Of a stretch of DNA of 64,000 nucleotides, positions 11,401-23,283 are shown in pieces. Where the stretch lies: assembly GCA_947623455.1 (NCBI GenBank), contig OX392532.1:52703058-52767057 (forward strand), read 5' to 3'. Origin of the DNA: Mimachlamys varia (taxonomy: Eukaryota > Mollusca > Bivalvia > Pectinida > Pectinidae). A program made the position numbers and the translations under genes. The notes under the pieces are model-generated. The model ran no database searches. It was not told where the DNA came from and saw only the letters and a list, made by a program, of their open reading frames with translations. The first letter of the stretch is position 1. Every line of letters starts with the position of its first letter.

Positions 11401-14400
11401 ATAATACTAAATCCCTTTACTTAAGTGTGGGTTGGTGGGGGTATAATACTTAACCCCCTTACTTAAGTGTGGGTTGGTGGGGGTATAAAACTAAACCCCC
11501 TTACTTAAATGTGGGTTGGTGGGGGTATAATACTAAACCCCCTTACTTAAGTGTGGGTTGGTGGGGGTATAATACTTAACCCCCTTACTTAAGTGTGGGT
11601 TGGTGGGGGTATAATACTAAATCCCCTTACTTAAGTGTGGGCTGCTGGGGGTATAATACTAAACCCCCTTACTTAAGTGTGGGTTGGTGGGAGGTATAAT
11701 ACTAAACCCCCTTACTTAAGTGTGGGTTGGTGGGAGGTATAATACCAAACCCCCTTACTTAAGTGTGGGTTGGTGGGGGTATAATACTAAATCCTCTTAC
11801 TTAAGTGTGGGTTGGTGGGAGTATAATACTAAACCCCCTTACTTAAGTGTGGGTTGGTGGGTGTATAACACTAAACCCTCTTACTTAAGTGTGGGTTGGT
11901 GGGAGGTATAATACTAAACCCCCTTACTTAAGTGTGGGTTGGTCGGGGGTATAATACTAAACCCCCTTACTTAAGTGTGGGTTGGTGGGGGTATAATACT
12001 AAATCCCCTTACTTAAATGTGGGTTGGTGGGGTATAATACTAAACCCCCTTACTTAAGTGTGAGTTGGTGGGGGTATAATACTAAATCCCCTTACTTAAG
12101 TGTGGGTTGGTGGGGGTATAATACTAAACCCCCTTACTTAAGTGTTGGTTGGTGGGGGTATAATGCTAAATCCCCTTACTTAAGTGTGGGCTGGTGGGGG
12201 TATAATACTAAATCCCCTTACTTAAGTGTGGGTTGGTGGGAGGTATAATACCAAACCCCCTTACTTAAGTGTGGGTTGGTGGGGGTATAATACTTAACCC
12301 CCTTACTTAAGTGTGGGTTGGTGGGGGTATAATGCTAAACCCTCTTACTTAAGTGTGGGTTGGTGGAGGTATAATACTAAACCCCCTTACTTAAGTGTGG
12401 GTTGGTGGGAGTATAATACTAAACCCCCTTACTTAAGTGTGGGTTGGTGGGGGTATAACACTAAACACCCTTACTTAAGTGTGGGTTGGTGGGAGGTATA
12501 ACACTAAATCCCCTTACTTAAGTGTGGGTTGGTGGGGGTATAATACTAAACCCCCTTACTTAAGTGTGGGTTGGTGGGTGTATAATACTAAACCCCCTTA
12601 CTTAAGTGTGGGTTGGTGGGGGTATAATACTAAACCCCCTTACTTAAATGTGGGTTGGTGTGGTGGGGGTATAATACTAAATCCCCTTACTTAAGTGTGG
12701 GTTGGTGGGGGTATAATGCAAAATCCCCTTACTGAAGTGTGGGTTGTTGGGGGTATAATGCTAAATCCCCTTACTTAAGTATGGGTTGGTGGGGGTATAA
12801 TGCTAAATCCCCTTACTTAAATGTGGGTTGGTGGGGGTATAATGCTAAATCCCCTTACTTAAATGTGGGTTGGTGGGGGTATAATACTAAATCCCCTTAC
12901 TTAAGTGTGGGTTGGTGGGGGTATAATACTAAACCCCCTTACTTAAGTGTGGGTTGGTGGGGGTATAATACTAAACCCCCTTACTTAAGTGTGGGTTGGT
13001 GGGGGTATAATACTAAACCCCCTTACTTAAGTGTGGGTTGGTGGGGGTATAACACTAAACCCCCTTACTTAAATGTGGGTTGGTGGGGGTATAATACTAA
13101 ATCCCCTTACTTAAGTGTGGGTTGGTGGGGGTATAATGCTAAATCCCCTTACTTAAGTGTGGGCCGCCGGGGGTATAATACTAAACCCCCTTACTTAAGT
13201 GTGGGCCGCTGGGGGTATAATACTAAACCCCCTTACTTAAGTGTGAGTTGGTCTGGGATATAATACTAAACCCCCTTACTTAAGTGTGGGTTGGTGGGGG
13301 TATAATACTAAATCCCCTTACTTAAGTGTGGGTTGGTGGGGGTATAATACTAAATCCCCTTACTTAAGTGTGGGTTGGTGGAGGTATAATACTAAATCCC
13401 CTTACTTAAATGTGGGTTGGTGGGGGTATAATACTAAACCCCCTTACTTAAATGTGGGTTGGTGGGGGTATAATACTAAATCCCCTTACTTAAATGTGGG
13501 TTGGTGGGGGTATAATACTAAATCCCCTTACTTAAATGTGGGTTGGTGGGGGTATAATACTAAATCCCCTTACTTAAATGTGGGTTGGTGGGGGTATAAT
13601 ACTAAACCCCCTTACTTAAGTGTGGGTTGGTGGAGGTATAATACTAAATCCCCTTACTTAAATGTGGGTTGGTGGGGGTATAATACTAAACCCCCTTACT
13701 TAAGTGTGGGTTGGTGGGGGTATAATACTAAATCCCCTTACTTAAGTGTGGGTTGGTGGGGGGTATAATACTAAACCCTCTTACTTAAGTGTGGGTTGGT
13801 GGAGGTATAATACTAAACCCCCTTACTTAAGTGTGGGTTGGTGGGAGGTATAATACTAAATCCCCTTACTTAAGTGTGGGTTGGTGGAGGTATAATACTA
13901 AATCCCCTTACTTAAGTGTGGGTTGGTGGGGGTATAATACTTAACCCCCTTACTTAAGTGTGGGTTGGTGGGGGTATAATACTAAATCCCCTTACTTAAG
14001 TGTGGGTTGGTCGGGATATAATACTAAATCCCCTTACTTAAGTGTGGGTTGATGGGGGGTATAACACTAAACCCCCTTACTTAAGTGTGGGCTGGTGGGG
14101 GTATAACACTAAACTCCCTTACTTAAGTGTGGGTTGGTGGGGGGTATAACACTAAACCCCCTTACTTAAGTGTGGGTTGGTGGGGGTATAATACTTAACC
14201 CCCTTACTTAAGTGTGGGTTGGTGGAGGTATAATACTAAACCCCCTTACTTAAATGTGGGTTGGTGGGGGTATAATACTAAACCCTCTTACTTAAATGTG
14301 GGTTGGTGGGAGGTATAACACTAAATCCCCTTACTTAAGTGTGGGTTGGTGGGGGTATAATGCTAAATCCCCTTACCTAAGTGTGGGTTGGTGGGGGTAT

Positions 14401-17400
14401 AATACTAAATCCCCTTACTTAAATGTGGGTTGGTGGGGGTATAATACTAAACCCTCTTACTTAAATGTGGGTTGGTGGGGGTATAATACTAAATCCCCTT
14501 ACCTAAGTGTGGGTTGGTGGGGGTATAATACTAAATCCCCTTACTTAAATGTGGGTTGGTGGGGGTATAATACTAAACCCTCTTACTTAAATGTGGGTTG
14601 GTGGGGGTATAATACTAAACCCTCTTACTTAAGTGTGGGTTGGTGGGGGTATAATACTAAATCCCCTTACTTAAGTGTGGGTTGGTGGGAGGTATAACAC
14701 TAAATCCCCTTACTTAAGTGTGGGTTGGTGGGAGGTATAATGCTAAATCCCCTTACTTAAGTGTGGGTTGGTGGGGGTATAATACTAAATCCCCTTACTT
14801 AAGTGTGGGTTGGTGGGGGTATAATACTAAACCCCCTTACTTAAGTGTTGGTTGGTGGAGGTATAACACTAAACCCCCTTACTTAAGTGTGGGTTGATGG
14901 AGGTATAATACTAAACCCCCTTACTTAAGTGTTGGTTGGTGGGGGTATAATACTAAATCCCCTTACTTAAGTGTGGGTTGGTGGGGGTATAATACTAAAC
15001 CCCCTTACTTAAGTGTGGGTTGGTGGGGGTATAATACTAAATCCCCTTACTTAAGTGTGGGTTGGTGGGGGTATAATACTAAACCCCCTTACTTAAGTGT
15101 TGGTTGGTGGAGGTATAACACTAAACCCCCTTACTTAAGTGTGGGTTGATGGAGGTATAATACTAAACCCCCTTACTTAAGTGTTGGTTGGTGGGGGTAT
15201 AATACTAAATCCCCTTACTTAAGTGTGGGTTGGTGGGGGTATAATACTAAACCCCCTTACTTAAGTGTGGGTTGGTGGGGGTATAATACTAAATCCCCTT
15301 ACTTAAGTGTGGGTTGGTGGGGGTATAATACTAAATCCCCTTACTTAAGTGTGGGTTGGTGGGGGTATAATACTAAACCCCCTTACTTAAGTGTGGGTTG
15401 GTGGGGGTATAATACTAAATCCCCTTACTTAAGTGTGGGTTGGTGGGGGTATAATACTAAATCCCCTTACTTAAGTGTGGGTTGGTGGGGGTATAATACT
15501 AAATCCCCTTACTTAAGTGTGGGTTGGTGGGGGTATAATACTAAATCCCCTTACTTAAGTGTGGGTTGGTGGGGGTATAATACTAAATCCCCTTACTTAA
15601 GTGTGGGTTGGTGGGGGTATAATACTAAATCCCCTTACTTAAGTGTGGGTTGGTCGGGGGTATAATACTAAATCCCCTTACTTAAGTGTGGGTTGGTGGG
15701 GGTATAATACTAAACCCCCTTACTTAAGTGTGGGTTGGTGGGGGGTATAATACTAAACCCTCTTACTTAAGTGTGGGTTGGTGGAGGTATAATACTAAAC
15801 CCTCTTACTTAAGTGTGGGTTGGTGGGGGTATAATACTAAATCCCCTTACTTAAATGTGGGTTGGTGGGGGTATAATACTAAACCCCCTTACTTAAGTGT
15901 GGGTTGGTGGGGGTATAATACTAAATCCCCTTACTTAAATGTGGGTTGGTGGGGGTATAATACTAAATCCCCTTACCTAAGTGTGGGTTGGTGGGGGTAT
16001 AATACTAAATCCCCTTACCTAAGTGTGGGTTGGTGGAGGTATAATGCTAAATCCCCTTACTTAAGTGTGGGTTGGTGGGGGTATAATACTAAATCCCCTT
16101 ACTTAAATGTGGGTTGGTGGGGGTATAATACTAAACCCTCTTACTTAAGTGTGGGTTGGTGGGGGTATAATACTAAACCCTCTTACTTAAGTGTGGGTTG
16201 GTGGAGGTATAATACTAAATCCCCTTACTTAAGTGTGGGTTGGTGGGAGGTATAACACTAAATCCCCTTACTTAAGTGTGGGTTGGTGGGAGGTATAACA
16301 CTAAACCCCCTTACTTAAGTGTGGGTTGGTGGGGGTATAATGCTAAATCCCCTTACTTAAGTGTGGGTTGGTGGGGGTATAATACTAAACCCCCTTACTT
16401 AAGTGTGGGTTGGTGGGGGTATAACACTAAATCCCCTTACTTAAGTGTGGGTTGGTGGGAGGTATAACACTAAACCCCCTTACTTAAGTGTGGGTTGGTG
16501 GGGGTATAATGCTAAATCCCCTTACTTAAGTGTGGGTTGGTGGGGGTATAATACTAAACCCCCTTACTTAAGTGTGGGTTGGTGGGGGTATAATGCTAAA
16601 TCCCCTTACTTAAGTGTGGGTTGGTGGGGGTATAATACTAAACCCCCTTACTTAAGTGTGGGTTGGTGGAGGTATAACACTAAACCCCCTTACTTAAGTG
16701 TGGGTTGGTGGGAGGTATAACACTAAATCCCCTTACTAAGTGTGGGTTGGTGGGAGGTATAATGCTAAACCCCCTTACTTAAGTGTGGGTTGGTGGGAGG
16801 TATAATACTAAACCCCCTTACTTAAGTGTGGGTTGGTGGGGGTATAATGCTAAATCCCCTTACTTAAGTGTGGGTTGGTGGGGGTATAATACTAAACCCC
16901 CTTACTTAAGTGTGGGTTGGTGGGGGTATAATACTAAATCCCCTTACTTAAGTGTGGGTTGGTGGGGGTATAATACTAAACCCCCTTACTTAAGTGTGGG
17001 TTGGTGGAGGTATAACACTAAACCCCCTTACTTAAGTGTGGGTTGGTGGAGGTATAATACTTAACCCCCTTTCTTAAGTGTGGGTTGGTGGAGGTATAAT
17101 ACTTAACCCCCTTACTTAAGTTTGGGTTGGTGGAGGTATAATACTAAATCCCTTTACTTAAATGTGGGTTGGTGGAGGTATAATACTAAATCCCCTTACT
17201 TAAATGTGGCTTGGTGGGGGTATAATACTTAACCCCCTTACTTAAGTGTGGGTTGGTGGAGGTATAATACTAAACCCCCTTACTTAAGTGTGGGTTGTTC
17301 GGGGTATAATACTAAATCCCCTTACTTAAGTGTGGGTTGGTGGGGGTATAATACTAAATCCCCTTACTTAAGTGTGGGTTGGTGGGGGTATAATACTAAA

Positions 17401-17512
17401 CCCCCTTACTTAAGTGTGGGTTGGTGGGGGTATAATACTAAATCCCCTTACTTAAGTGTGGGTTGGTGGGGGTATAATACTAAACCCTCTTACTTAAGTG
17501 TGGGTTGGTGGG
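8436..17512. repeat. 42-bp satellite array, about 216 copies (9.1 kb)
   Basis: The unit is GTGTGGGTTGGTGGGGGTAT plus AATACTAAATCCCCTTACTT plus AA. Variants are limited: AATAC/AATGC/AACAC, AAATCC/AAACCC, AAGTG/AAATG, GGGGG/GGAGG. Because 42 is divisible by three, the plus strand shows long open frames of a 14-residue repeat (SVGWWGYNTKSPYL), repeatedly broken by single-base indels; no start, codon bias or splice evidence supports translation. Longer blocks are themselves duplicated: 10200-10440 matches 12479-12720, 8545-8900 resembles 11080-11440, and 14845-15000 matches 15097-15250. It lies in the SANBR intron between exons 11 and 12. Confidence 0.95.
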
Positions 17513-18059
17513 GGGGGGGGTATAATGCTTTATTATCACTGTGTGTCTGTCGGTAACCTCGCTCAACAGGGAAGTTTTTTAGTCTGCACGACCTGCGGAT
17601 CTAAACGGGTATATATACGCGTTGTCATGGACTGGTGTACACAGGGCAGACATTTGTTGATATCACTAACCAGTCAGCAGTGTTGTCAAATTTCTGCAGA
17701 ATGCATGACTTCCAAGTTAAGATAAAACATTTTTAAAATGTCTACAAGAAAATTAACAAAGTAATATGGAAATTCATCATGTGATTGTGAATTCCTGAAC
17801 TGGAAAAATATGGACCTTGATATATAAGTGAAGCGTCTGAAGTGTGGAATTGAAGACTTATAATGTGACGTCGTTGATCGTAAGTTTGTTATTCTATAGT
17901 GTTACATTACTTAATGTCAAACAAACATTTACTACTGGATGGGACAGTCAAGTTTTTATATCTTAACGTGACCAACTCTTATTTGTGAGTGTTTACTGAT
18001 AACAATATAAATATACAACAAACATATTCAAGACTTCAAAATAATTAGATTTCATCGAA
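17513..18059 (+). other. Upstream region of the B-box gene
   Basis: Unique, AT-rich sequence between the satellite and the start codon at 18060. It presumably holds the promoter and 5' UTR of the B-box gene. TATAAT occurs at 17521 but is part of the last satellite unit. No confident promoter element. Confidence 0.4.
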
Positions 18060-19649
18060 ATGGCAACCGCTAACATACCTATCCGTATTAAAGGTCAAAC
18101 GACATGTATTCACCACAAGGAGAGACAATTAGAATTGTACTGTGAAAAATGTCAGGAACTGGTTTGTCTAAAATGCCTTTCTTCTATTCACAAAATTCAC
18201 CCGGTTTGTGAGCTCAGTGAAATTTCTACTCCGAAAATAACAGACATTAGAAACTTCATAGACCAAACAGAAAACATTGACCTCGTGCAAGTAGGAAAAT
18301 ATATCAGCGCTACCAATACACTCCTTAAAGATAACACAAGTACATTTGAGAAGTTGTCACAAAAGTTAGCAATGCAAACATATAAACTAAAACAAGAATT
18401 GGACATGCTAACAGGTCGGACAATCTCATTATATCACAAAATGGAACAGGACAATACTAAACTTATTCAGAAAAATAAACAGGATCTTGAGATATATGAA
18501 GACCAACTCAAACAGAAGGTTCAGGATTGTAAAACAGCTCTACAGCACAGTTCCCACATACAGATTTATGATATATTTTGTGATATTCAGTCTCCTACAT
18601 ACAGTCTCCCTGTAAAACCAATTCTAGGAACAGCCAACTTCATCCTGAATAAAAATCCTCAAGATCACTTGAATAAAGCCCTGGGAAACGTTATCACCTC
18701 AGGTCAAGGTCAAACTTTAACTGACCAGGACCGGTCAGTCTCAACAACTGATGATCTGGGACAACCCTCTACACAACAACAAAGGTCAGAAATAAAAGGG
18801 AAGAAAGCAGCGACAACATACAAACTACTTCCACAGACCAAGGTAGTGGAGGAGTGGGAGTCCCCATGTAACATTGTGACTGGTTCTATATGTCCCACCA
18901 CTGATGGTCAGGTGTGGACCATATACTGGGACACATTAACTCTCCTGGACAGGAAGGGTAACGTAATACAGGAGGTCAATCAAAATGTCAGGATCAAAGA
19001 CATCAGTCTGTCACCCACCACACACACACTGTGGGTCTGTGACTGGAACAACAACATCACAGAGCTGGTATCAGGACAACTGACACACAGATTCAGTACC
19101 AAGAAGAGACCCAAGTGTATATGTATTACAGCCAGTAATCATGTCATTGTAGGGATGACCAAACATATCTCCAAATTTACCACAGATGGTAAAATGGTGT
19201 GTACTACTATGGCTAAAGGGACTGGGAAACCATTAGTGTGTTCACCACAGAGGATCTCAGAGTGTCCTGTCACTCACAATGTGGCAGTCACTGATTTCAG
19301 TAGAGAAAGTGATGGTGGTGATGAAAAGGAGCGTGTTGTTGTGATGGACACTGATTTCAAGAAGCTGTTTGTATATAGAGGTGACATCCCCAGTACATAT
19401 AAACCAACACCACAAACAGGAGGTGAACCATTTTACCCCAGTGGTGTGGTGTATGACAGTGTGGGGAACCTTATCATAGGGGACTTTGACAACAACTGGG
19501 TCCTACTCATCAGTGGAGGTGGTGAGTTCCTCAGGGTCATACACACAGACACAGACTGTACAGACAATATAGGTATAGACCGGGAAGGTGTCGTGTGGGG
19601 AGTATTTGGGCGTGACAAAGTCAAACTACTACAGTACAGCAGTGTGTGA
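18060..19649 (+). CDS. B-box zinc finger / coiled-coil / beta-propeller protein (TRIM-like without RING), intronless
   Basis: 529 residues. A B-box type 2 zinc finger is complete: C16, H19, C28, C31, C36, C39, H44, H47. Residues 55-175 are predicted helical coiled coil (many K/Q/E/L, for example KLAMQTYKLKQELDMLTG). Residues 265-529 look like a six-bladed NHL/YWTD-type propeller (repeats of CPTTDGQVWTIYW, LSPTTHTLWVCDW, DSVGNLIIGDFDNNW, DREGVVWGVF). There is no RING, so autonomous ubiquitin ligase activity is not expected; such proteins are numerous in bivalves and often linked to immune responses (family knowledge). The gene is a single exon antisense within a SANBR intron, which suggests origin by retrocopy or local expansion. 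The last codons and stop (CAAACTACTACAGTACAGCA...) are repeated about 42 times downstream. Confidence 0.93.
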   Translation: MATANIPIRIKGQTTCIHHKERQLELYCEKCQELVCLKCLSSIHKIHPVCELSEISTPKITDIRNFIDQTENIDLVQVGKYISATNTLLKDNTSTFEKLSQKLAMQTYKLKQELDMLTGRTISLYHKMEQDNTKLIQKNKQDLEIYEDQLKQKVQDCKTALQHSSHIQIYDIFCDIQSPTYSLPVKPILGTANFILNKNPQDHLNKALGNVITSGQGQTLTDQDRSVSTTDDLGQPSTQQQRSEIKGKKAATTYKLLPQTKVVEEWESPCNIVTGSICPTTDGQVWTIYWDTLTLLDRKGNVIQEVNQNVRIKDISLSPTTHTLWVCDWNNNITELVSGQLTHRFSTKKRPKCICITASNHVIVGMTKHISKFTTDGKMVCTTMAKGTGKPLVCSPQRISECPVTHNVAVTDFSRESDGGDEKERVVVMDTDFKKLFVYRGDIPSTYKPTPQTGGEPFYPSGVVYDSVGNLIIGDFDNNWVLLISGGGEFLRVIHTDTDCTDNIGIDREGVVWGVFGRDKVKLLQYSSV

Positions 19650-21225
19650 CACCCCAAACCAAACTACTACAGTACAGCAGTGTGTGACACATGTAACCAA
19701 ACTACTACAGTACAGCAGTGTGTGACACCTGTAACCAAACTACTACAGTACAGCAGTGTGTGACACCTGTAACCAAACTACTACAGTACAGCAGTGTGTG
19801 ACACCTGTAACCAAACTACTACAGTACAGCAGTGTGTGACACCTGTAACCAAACTACTACAGTACAGCAGTGTGTGACACATGTTACCAAACTACTACAG
19901 TACAGCAGTGTGTGACACCTGTAACCAAACTACTATAGTACAGCAGTGTGTGACACATGTAACCAAACTACTACAGTACAGCAGTGTGTGACACCTATAA
20001 CCAAACTACTACAGTACAGCAGTGTGTGACACATGTAACCAAACTACTACAGTACAGCAGTGTGTGACACCTATAACCAAACTACTACAGTACAGCAGTG
20101 TGTGACACCTGTAACCAAACTACTACAGTACAGCAGTGTGTGACACATGTTACCAAACTACTACAGTACAGCAGTGTGTGACACCTGGTACCAAAATACT
20201 ACAGTACAGCAGTGTGTGACACCTGTAACCAAACTACTACATTACAGCAGTGTGTGACACCTGTAACCAAACTACTACAGTACAGCAGTGTGTGACACCT
20301 GTAAGCAAACTACTACAGTACAGCAGTGTGTGACACCTATAACCAAACTACTACAGTACAGCAGTGTGTGACACCTGTTACCAAACTACTACAGTACAGC
20401 AGTGTGTGACACCTGTAACCAAACTACTACAGTACAGCAATGTGTGACACCTGTAACCAAACTACTACAGTACAGCAGTGTGTGACACCTGTTACCAAAC
20501 TACTACAGTACAGCAGTGTGTGACACCTGTTAACAAACTACTACAGTATGGCAGTGTGTGACACCTGTAACCAAACTACTACAGTACAGCAGTGTGTGAC
20601 ACCTGGTACCAAAATACTACAGTACAGCAGTGTGTGACACCTGTTACCAAACTACTACAGTACAGCAGTGTGTGACACCCCAAACCAAACTACTACAGTA
20701 CAGCAGTGTGTGACACCCCAAACCAAATTACTACGGTACAGCAGTGTGTGACATCCCAAACCAAACTACTACAGTACAGCAGTGTGTGACACCCCAAACC
20801 AAACTACTACAGTACAGCAGTGTGTGACACCTGTATCCAAACTACTACAGAACAGCAGTGTGTGACAGCCGTAACCAAACTACTACAGTACAGCAGTGTG
20901 TGACACCCCAAACCAAACTACTACAGTACAGCAGTGTGTGACACATGTTACCAAACTACTACAGTACAGCAGTGTGTGACACATGTTACCAAACTACTAC
21001 AGTACAGCAGTGTGTGACACCCCAAACCAAACTACTACAGTACAGCAGTGTGTGACACATGTTACCAAACTACTACAGTACAGCAGTGTGTGACACCCCA
21101 AACCAAACTACTACAGTACAGCAGTGTGTGACACCCCAAACCAAACTACTACAGTACAGCAGTGTGTGACACCCCAAACCAAACTACTACAGTACAGCAG
21201 TGTGCGACACAGGTAACCAAACTTA
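19622..21225 (+). repeat. 38-bp tandem array derived from the B-box gene's 3' end (about 42 copies)
   Basis: The first copy is the coding end itself: CAAACTACTACAGTACAGCA then GTGTGTGACAC contains codons for LLQYSSV and the TGA. Period 38 bp (19622, 19660, 19698). Variants lie in the linker (ACCCCAAAC, ACCTGTAAC, ACATGTTAC). 38 is not divisible by three and every unit contains the stop, so it does not lengthen the protein; it would be 3' UTR if transcribed. Confidence 0.95.
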
Positions 21226-21287
21226 TAGTATATAATAGTTACCATGACATGGAACTCTGAGACAAATGAAATTTTACATGAATTGAA

Positions 21288-21917
21288 TACAGTAAAACCC
21301 CACTTACTGGAACTCGTGGGGACCTGTCAATAGTTCGAGGAATACAGTAAAACCCCACTTACTGGAACTTGTGGGGACCTGATCAATAGTTCGAGGAATA
21401 CAGTAAAACCCCACTTACTCAAACTCGTGGGGACCTGATCAATAGTTTGAGGAATACAGTAAAACCCCACTTACTGGAACTTGTGGGGACCTGATCAATA
21501 GTTCGAGGAATACAGTAAAACCCCACTTACTGGAACTTGTGGGGACCTGATCAATAGTTCGAGGAATACAGTAAAACCCCACTTACTGGAACTTGTGGGG
21601 ACCTGATCAATAGTTTGAGGAATACAGTAAAACCCCACTTACTGGAACTTGTGGGGACCTGATCAATAGTTCGAGGAATACAGTAAAACCCCACTTACTG
21701 GAACGTGTGGGGACCTGATCAATAGTTCGAGGAATACAGTAAAACCCCACTTATACGAACTCGTGGGGACCTGATCAATACTTCAAGGAATACATGGAAT
21801 TTATTTGAGTAATACGAGGTTTGTGAATATGTATGAACTCGGTCAAGACCAAAGGAACAGTATGACGGATGAGGGGTATTCAAGTAAAACTGTTAGAGTA
21901 AGTGGGGTTTTACTGTA
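21288..21917. mobile_element. Pogo/Tigger-like MITE whose left terminal repeat is amplified (56 bp, about 9 copies)
   Basis: The left end TACAGTAAAACCCCACTTAC is matched inverted at the right end (GTAAGTGGGGTTTTACTGTA, ending 21917). The left end plus about 36 bp (GGAACTTGTGGGGACCTGAT plus CAATAGTTCGAGGAA) is repeated with period 56 up to about 21790. CAGTAAAACC termini with TA ends fit pogo-type elements (family knowledge). Confidence 0.75.
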
Positions 21918-22169
21918 TGTGACATTCACAGGATTATAAGTAAAATGTCTAGACTATGTAAATTAAAAATAATACTTAACACCTCAACTATTATACTGAA
22001 TTATATACATCCCTCATAACCATTTTATTTTGTCATACCGTAAAGATGTGGTCTTTTCCTGAATTATTTGTCAGGATAACATGTAATTTAATCAATTTTC
22101 ATAGATTCTAGCATAACAGCATGTTGAAATCGATCATGTAAATATCTTGAGTTGTCAAGCACGTGTAAA

Positions 22170-22600
22170 GAAACAAGAGGCCCAAAGGCCTTAACCGTCA
22201 CCTGAGTTTTTATGTACTAGTACCATTTATAGCTACATATCTGGGTCTTTAAAGAAGAAGAGTGTTGAATTTTTAGCCAATTTGACCCTTTTAACCCCTC
22301 CCACTGCCCTTGGGGGTGGGCCATTTTTCCTATTTCTTGTAAAATAGTTTATTTCCCAGGTCGGGATGTTTGTATGTAATAATCACAAATGATAATTTCT
22401 TAAATATAATTACAGCCCCTGGTACCCGATTCAACGTTACGTCATGACGGATCTGTTTGATTTGAATGCCTACATTTGTACGTTAGGTTCTATAAGACGT
22501 CACATTTCGTAACATTTTGCTGAGGCAAGCTAATTAAAAAGCTAAACAAGAGATCCCAGAAGGATCTTGAAGGCGCCCATCATCGATAAATTTTCATTCC
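22170..22600. repeat. Dispersed bivalve-type repeats
   Basis: The region contains AACAAGAGGCCCAAAGGCCT followed by TAACCGTCACCTGAG, and later AACAAGAGATCCCAGAAGGA followed by TCTTGAAGGCGCCCATCATC, strings recalled as widespread in bivalve genomes. TGAGGCAAGCTAATTAAAAA at 22522 also has a relative at 5134. Not classified. Confidence 0.45.
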
Positions 22601-23283
22601 TTCTTTTTCCTTTTTATTTTAACTTTCATTTATGTATTTAATCTTAGTTCTATGAATTTCTCTTGAAATTAATAATAGCTGAAAGAAGGTCTCTTGTCAG
22701 GAGTTTTGTTTTTTTCTGATCAGTTCCAAATTCCAAATCCATCTTGTATTTCCTTAAAAAATAACCATAATATACTTTCATAGTCAACATTCAAGATGGC
22801 CGTCTGGCGGTCATATTTTTTCCCCTGGGGTAGTCCAAAATTTAGACCATGCACAACAAGGGACCTAACAGAACCTGCTTATGAAATTTAAAAAGGATCT
22901 GTCTAGCACTTCTCAAGAAATAGCGATCACAAACTATCACTGTCAAAATCAAAGATGGCGATAACAAATTATTAATCACAAATCTAAGATGGCAGCCTGT
23001 CAGCCATATTGTTTATGAGATCTGTAGGACCACGTACCAAGGACGCAGGGTGATTTGAATAGCCCACTATCTGATGGTGATGGGCTAAAAATGTCTCATT
23101 AACGGTATGTGATGACATACGAAAATATATTTCAGAATTGATTGACAAACTTTTCTTTTGGATCCTACAGATGTGCCATAGTAATTCCAATGTTATAATT
23201 ATGCATAAACATGATATAAAAGACAAAATCTTCAAATGCAACATTTAGGAGTTGACATGAAATATTATATAATTTTTCATTTA
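22601..23283. other. Intron sequence without a recognised gene
   Basis: The region includes phrases such as CAAGATGGCCGTCTGGCGG and AAGATGGCAGCCTGTCAGCC that look like parts of a dispersed repeat; no coding exon recognised. Confidence 0.4.

Noticed and set aside
8436..17512. CRISPR-like array
   Set aside because: Units are contiguous without unique spacers, in a eukaryotic intron.
8557..17556. Long plus-strand open frames of a 14-residue repeat (SVGWWGYNTKSPYL)
   Set aside because: They follow from a 42-bp unit divisible by three; frames break at every indel, have no consistent start, and lie in a satellite. Not called as protein.
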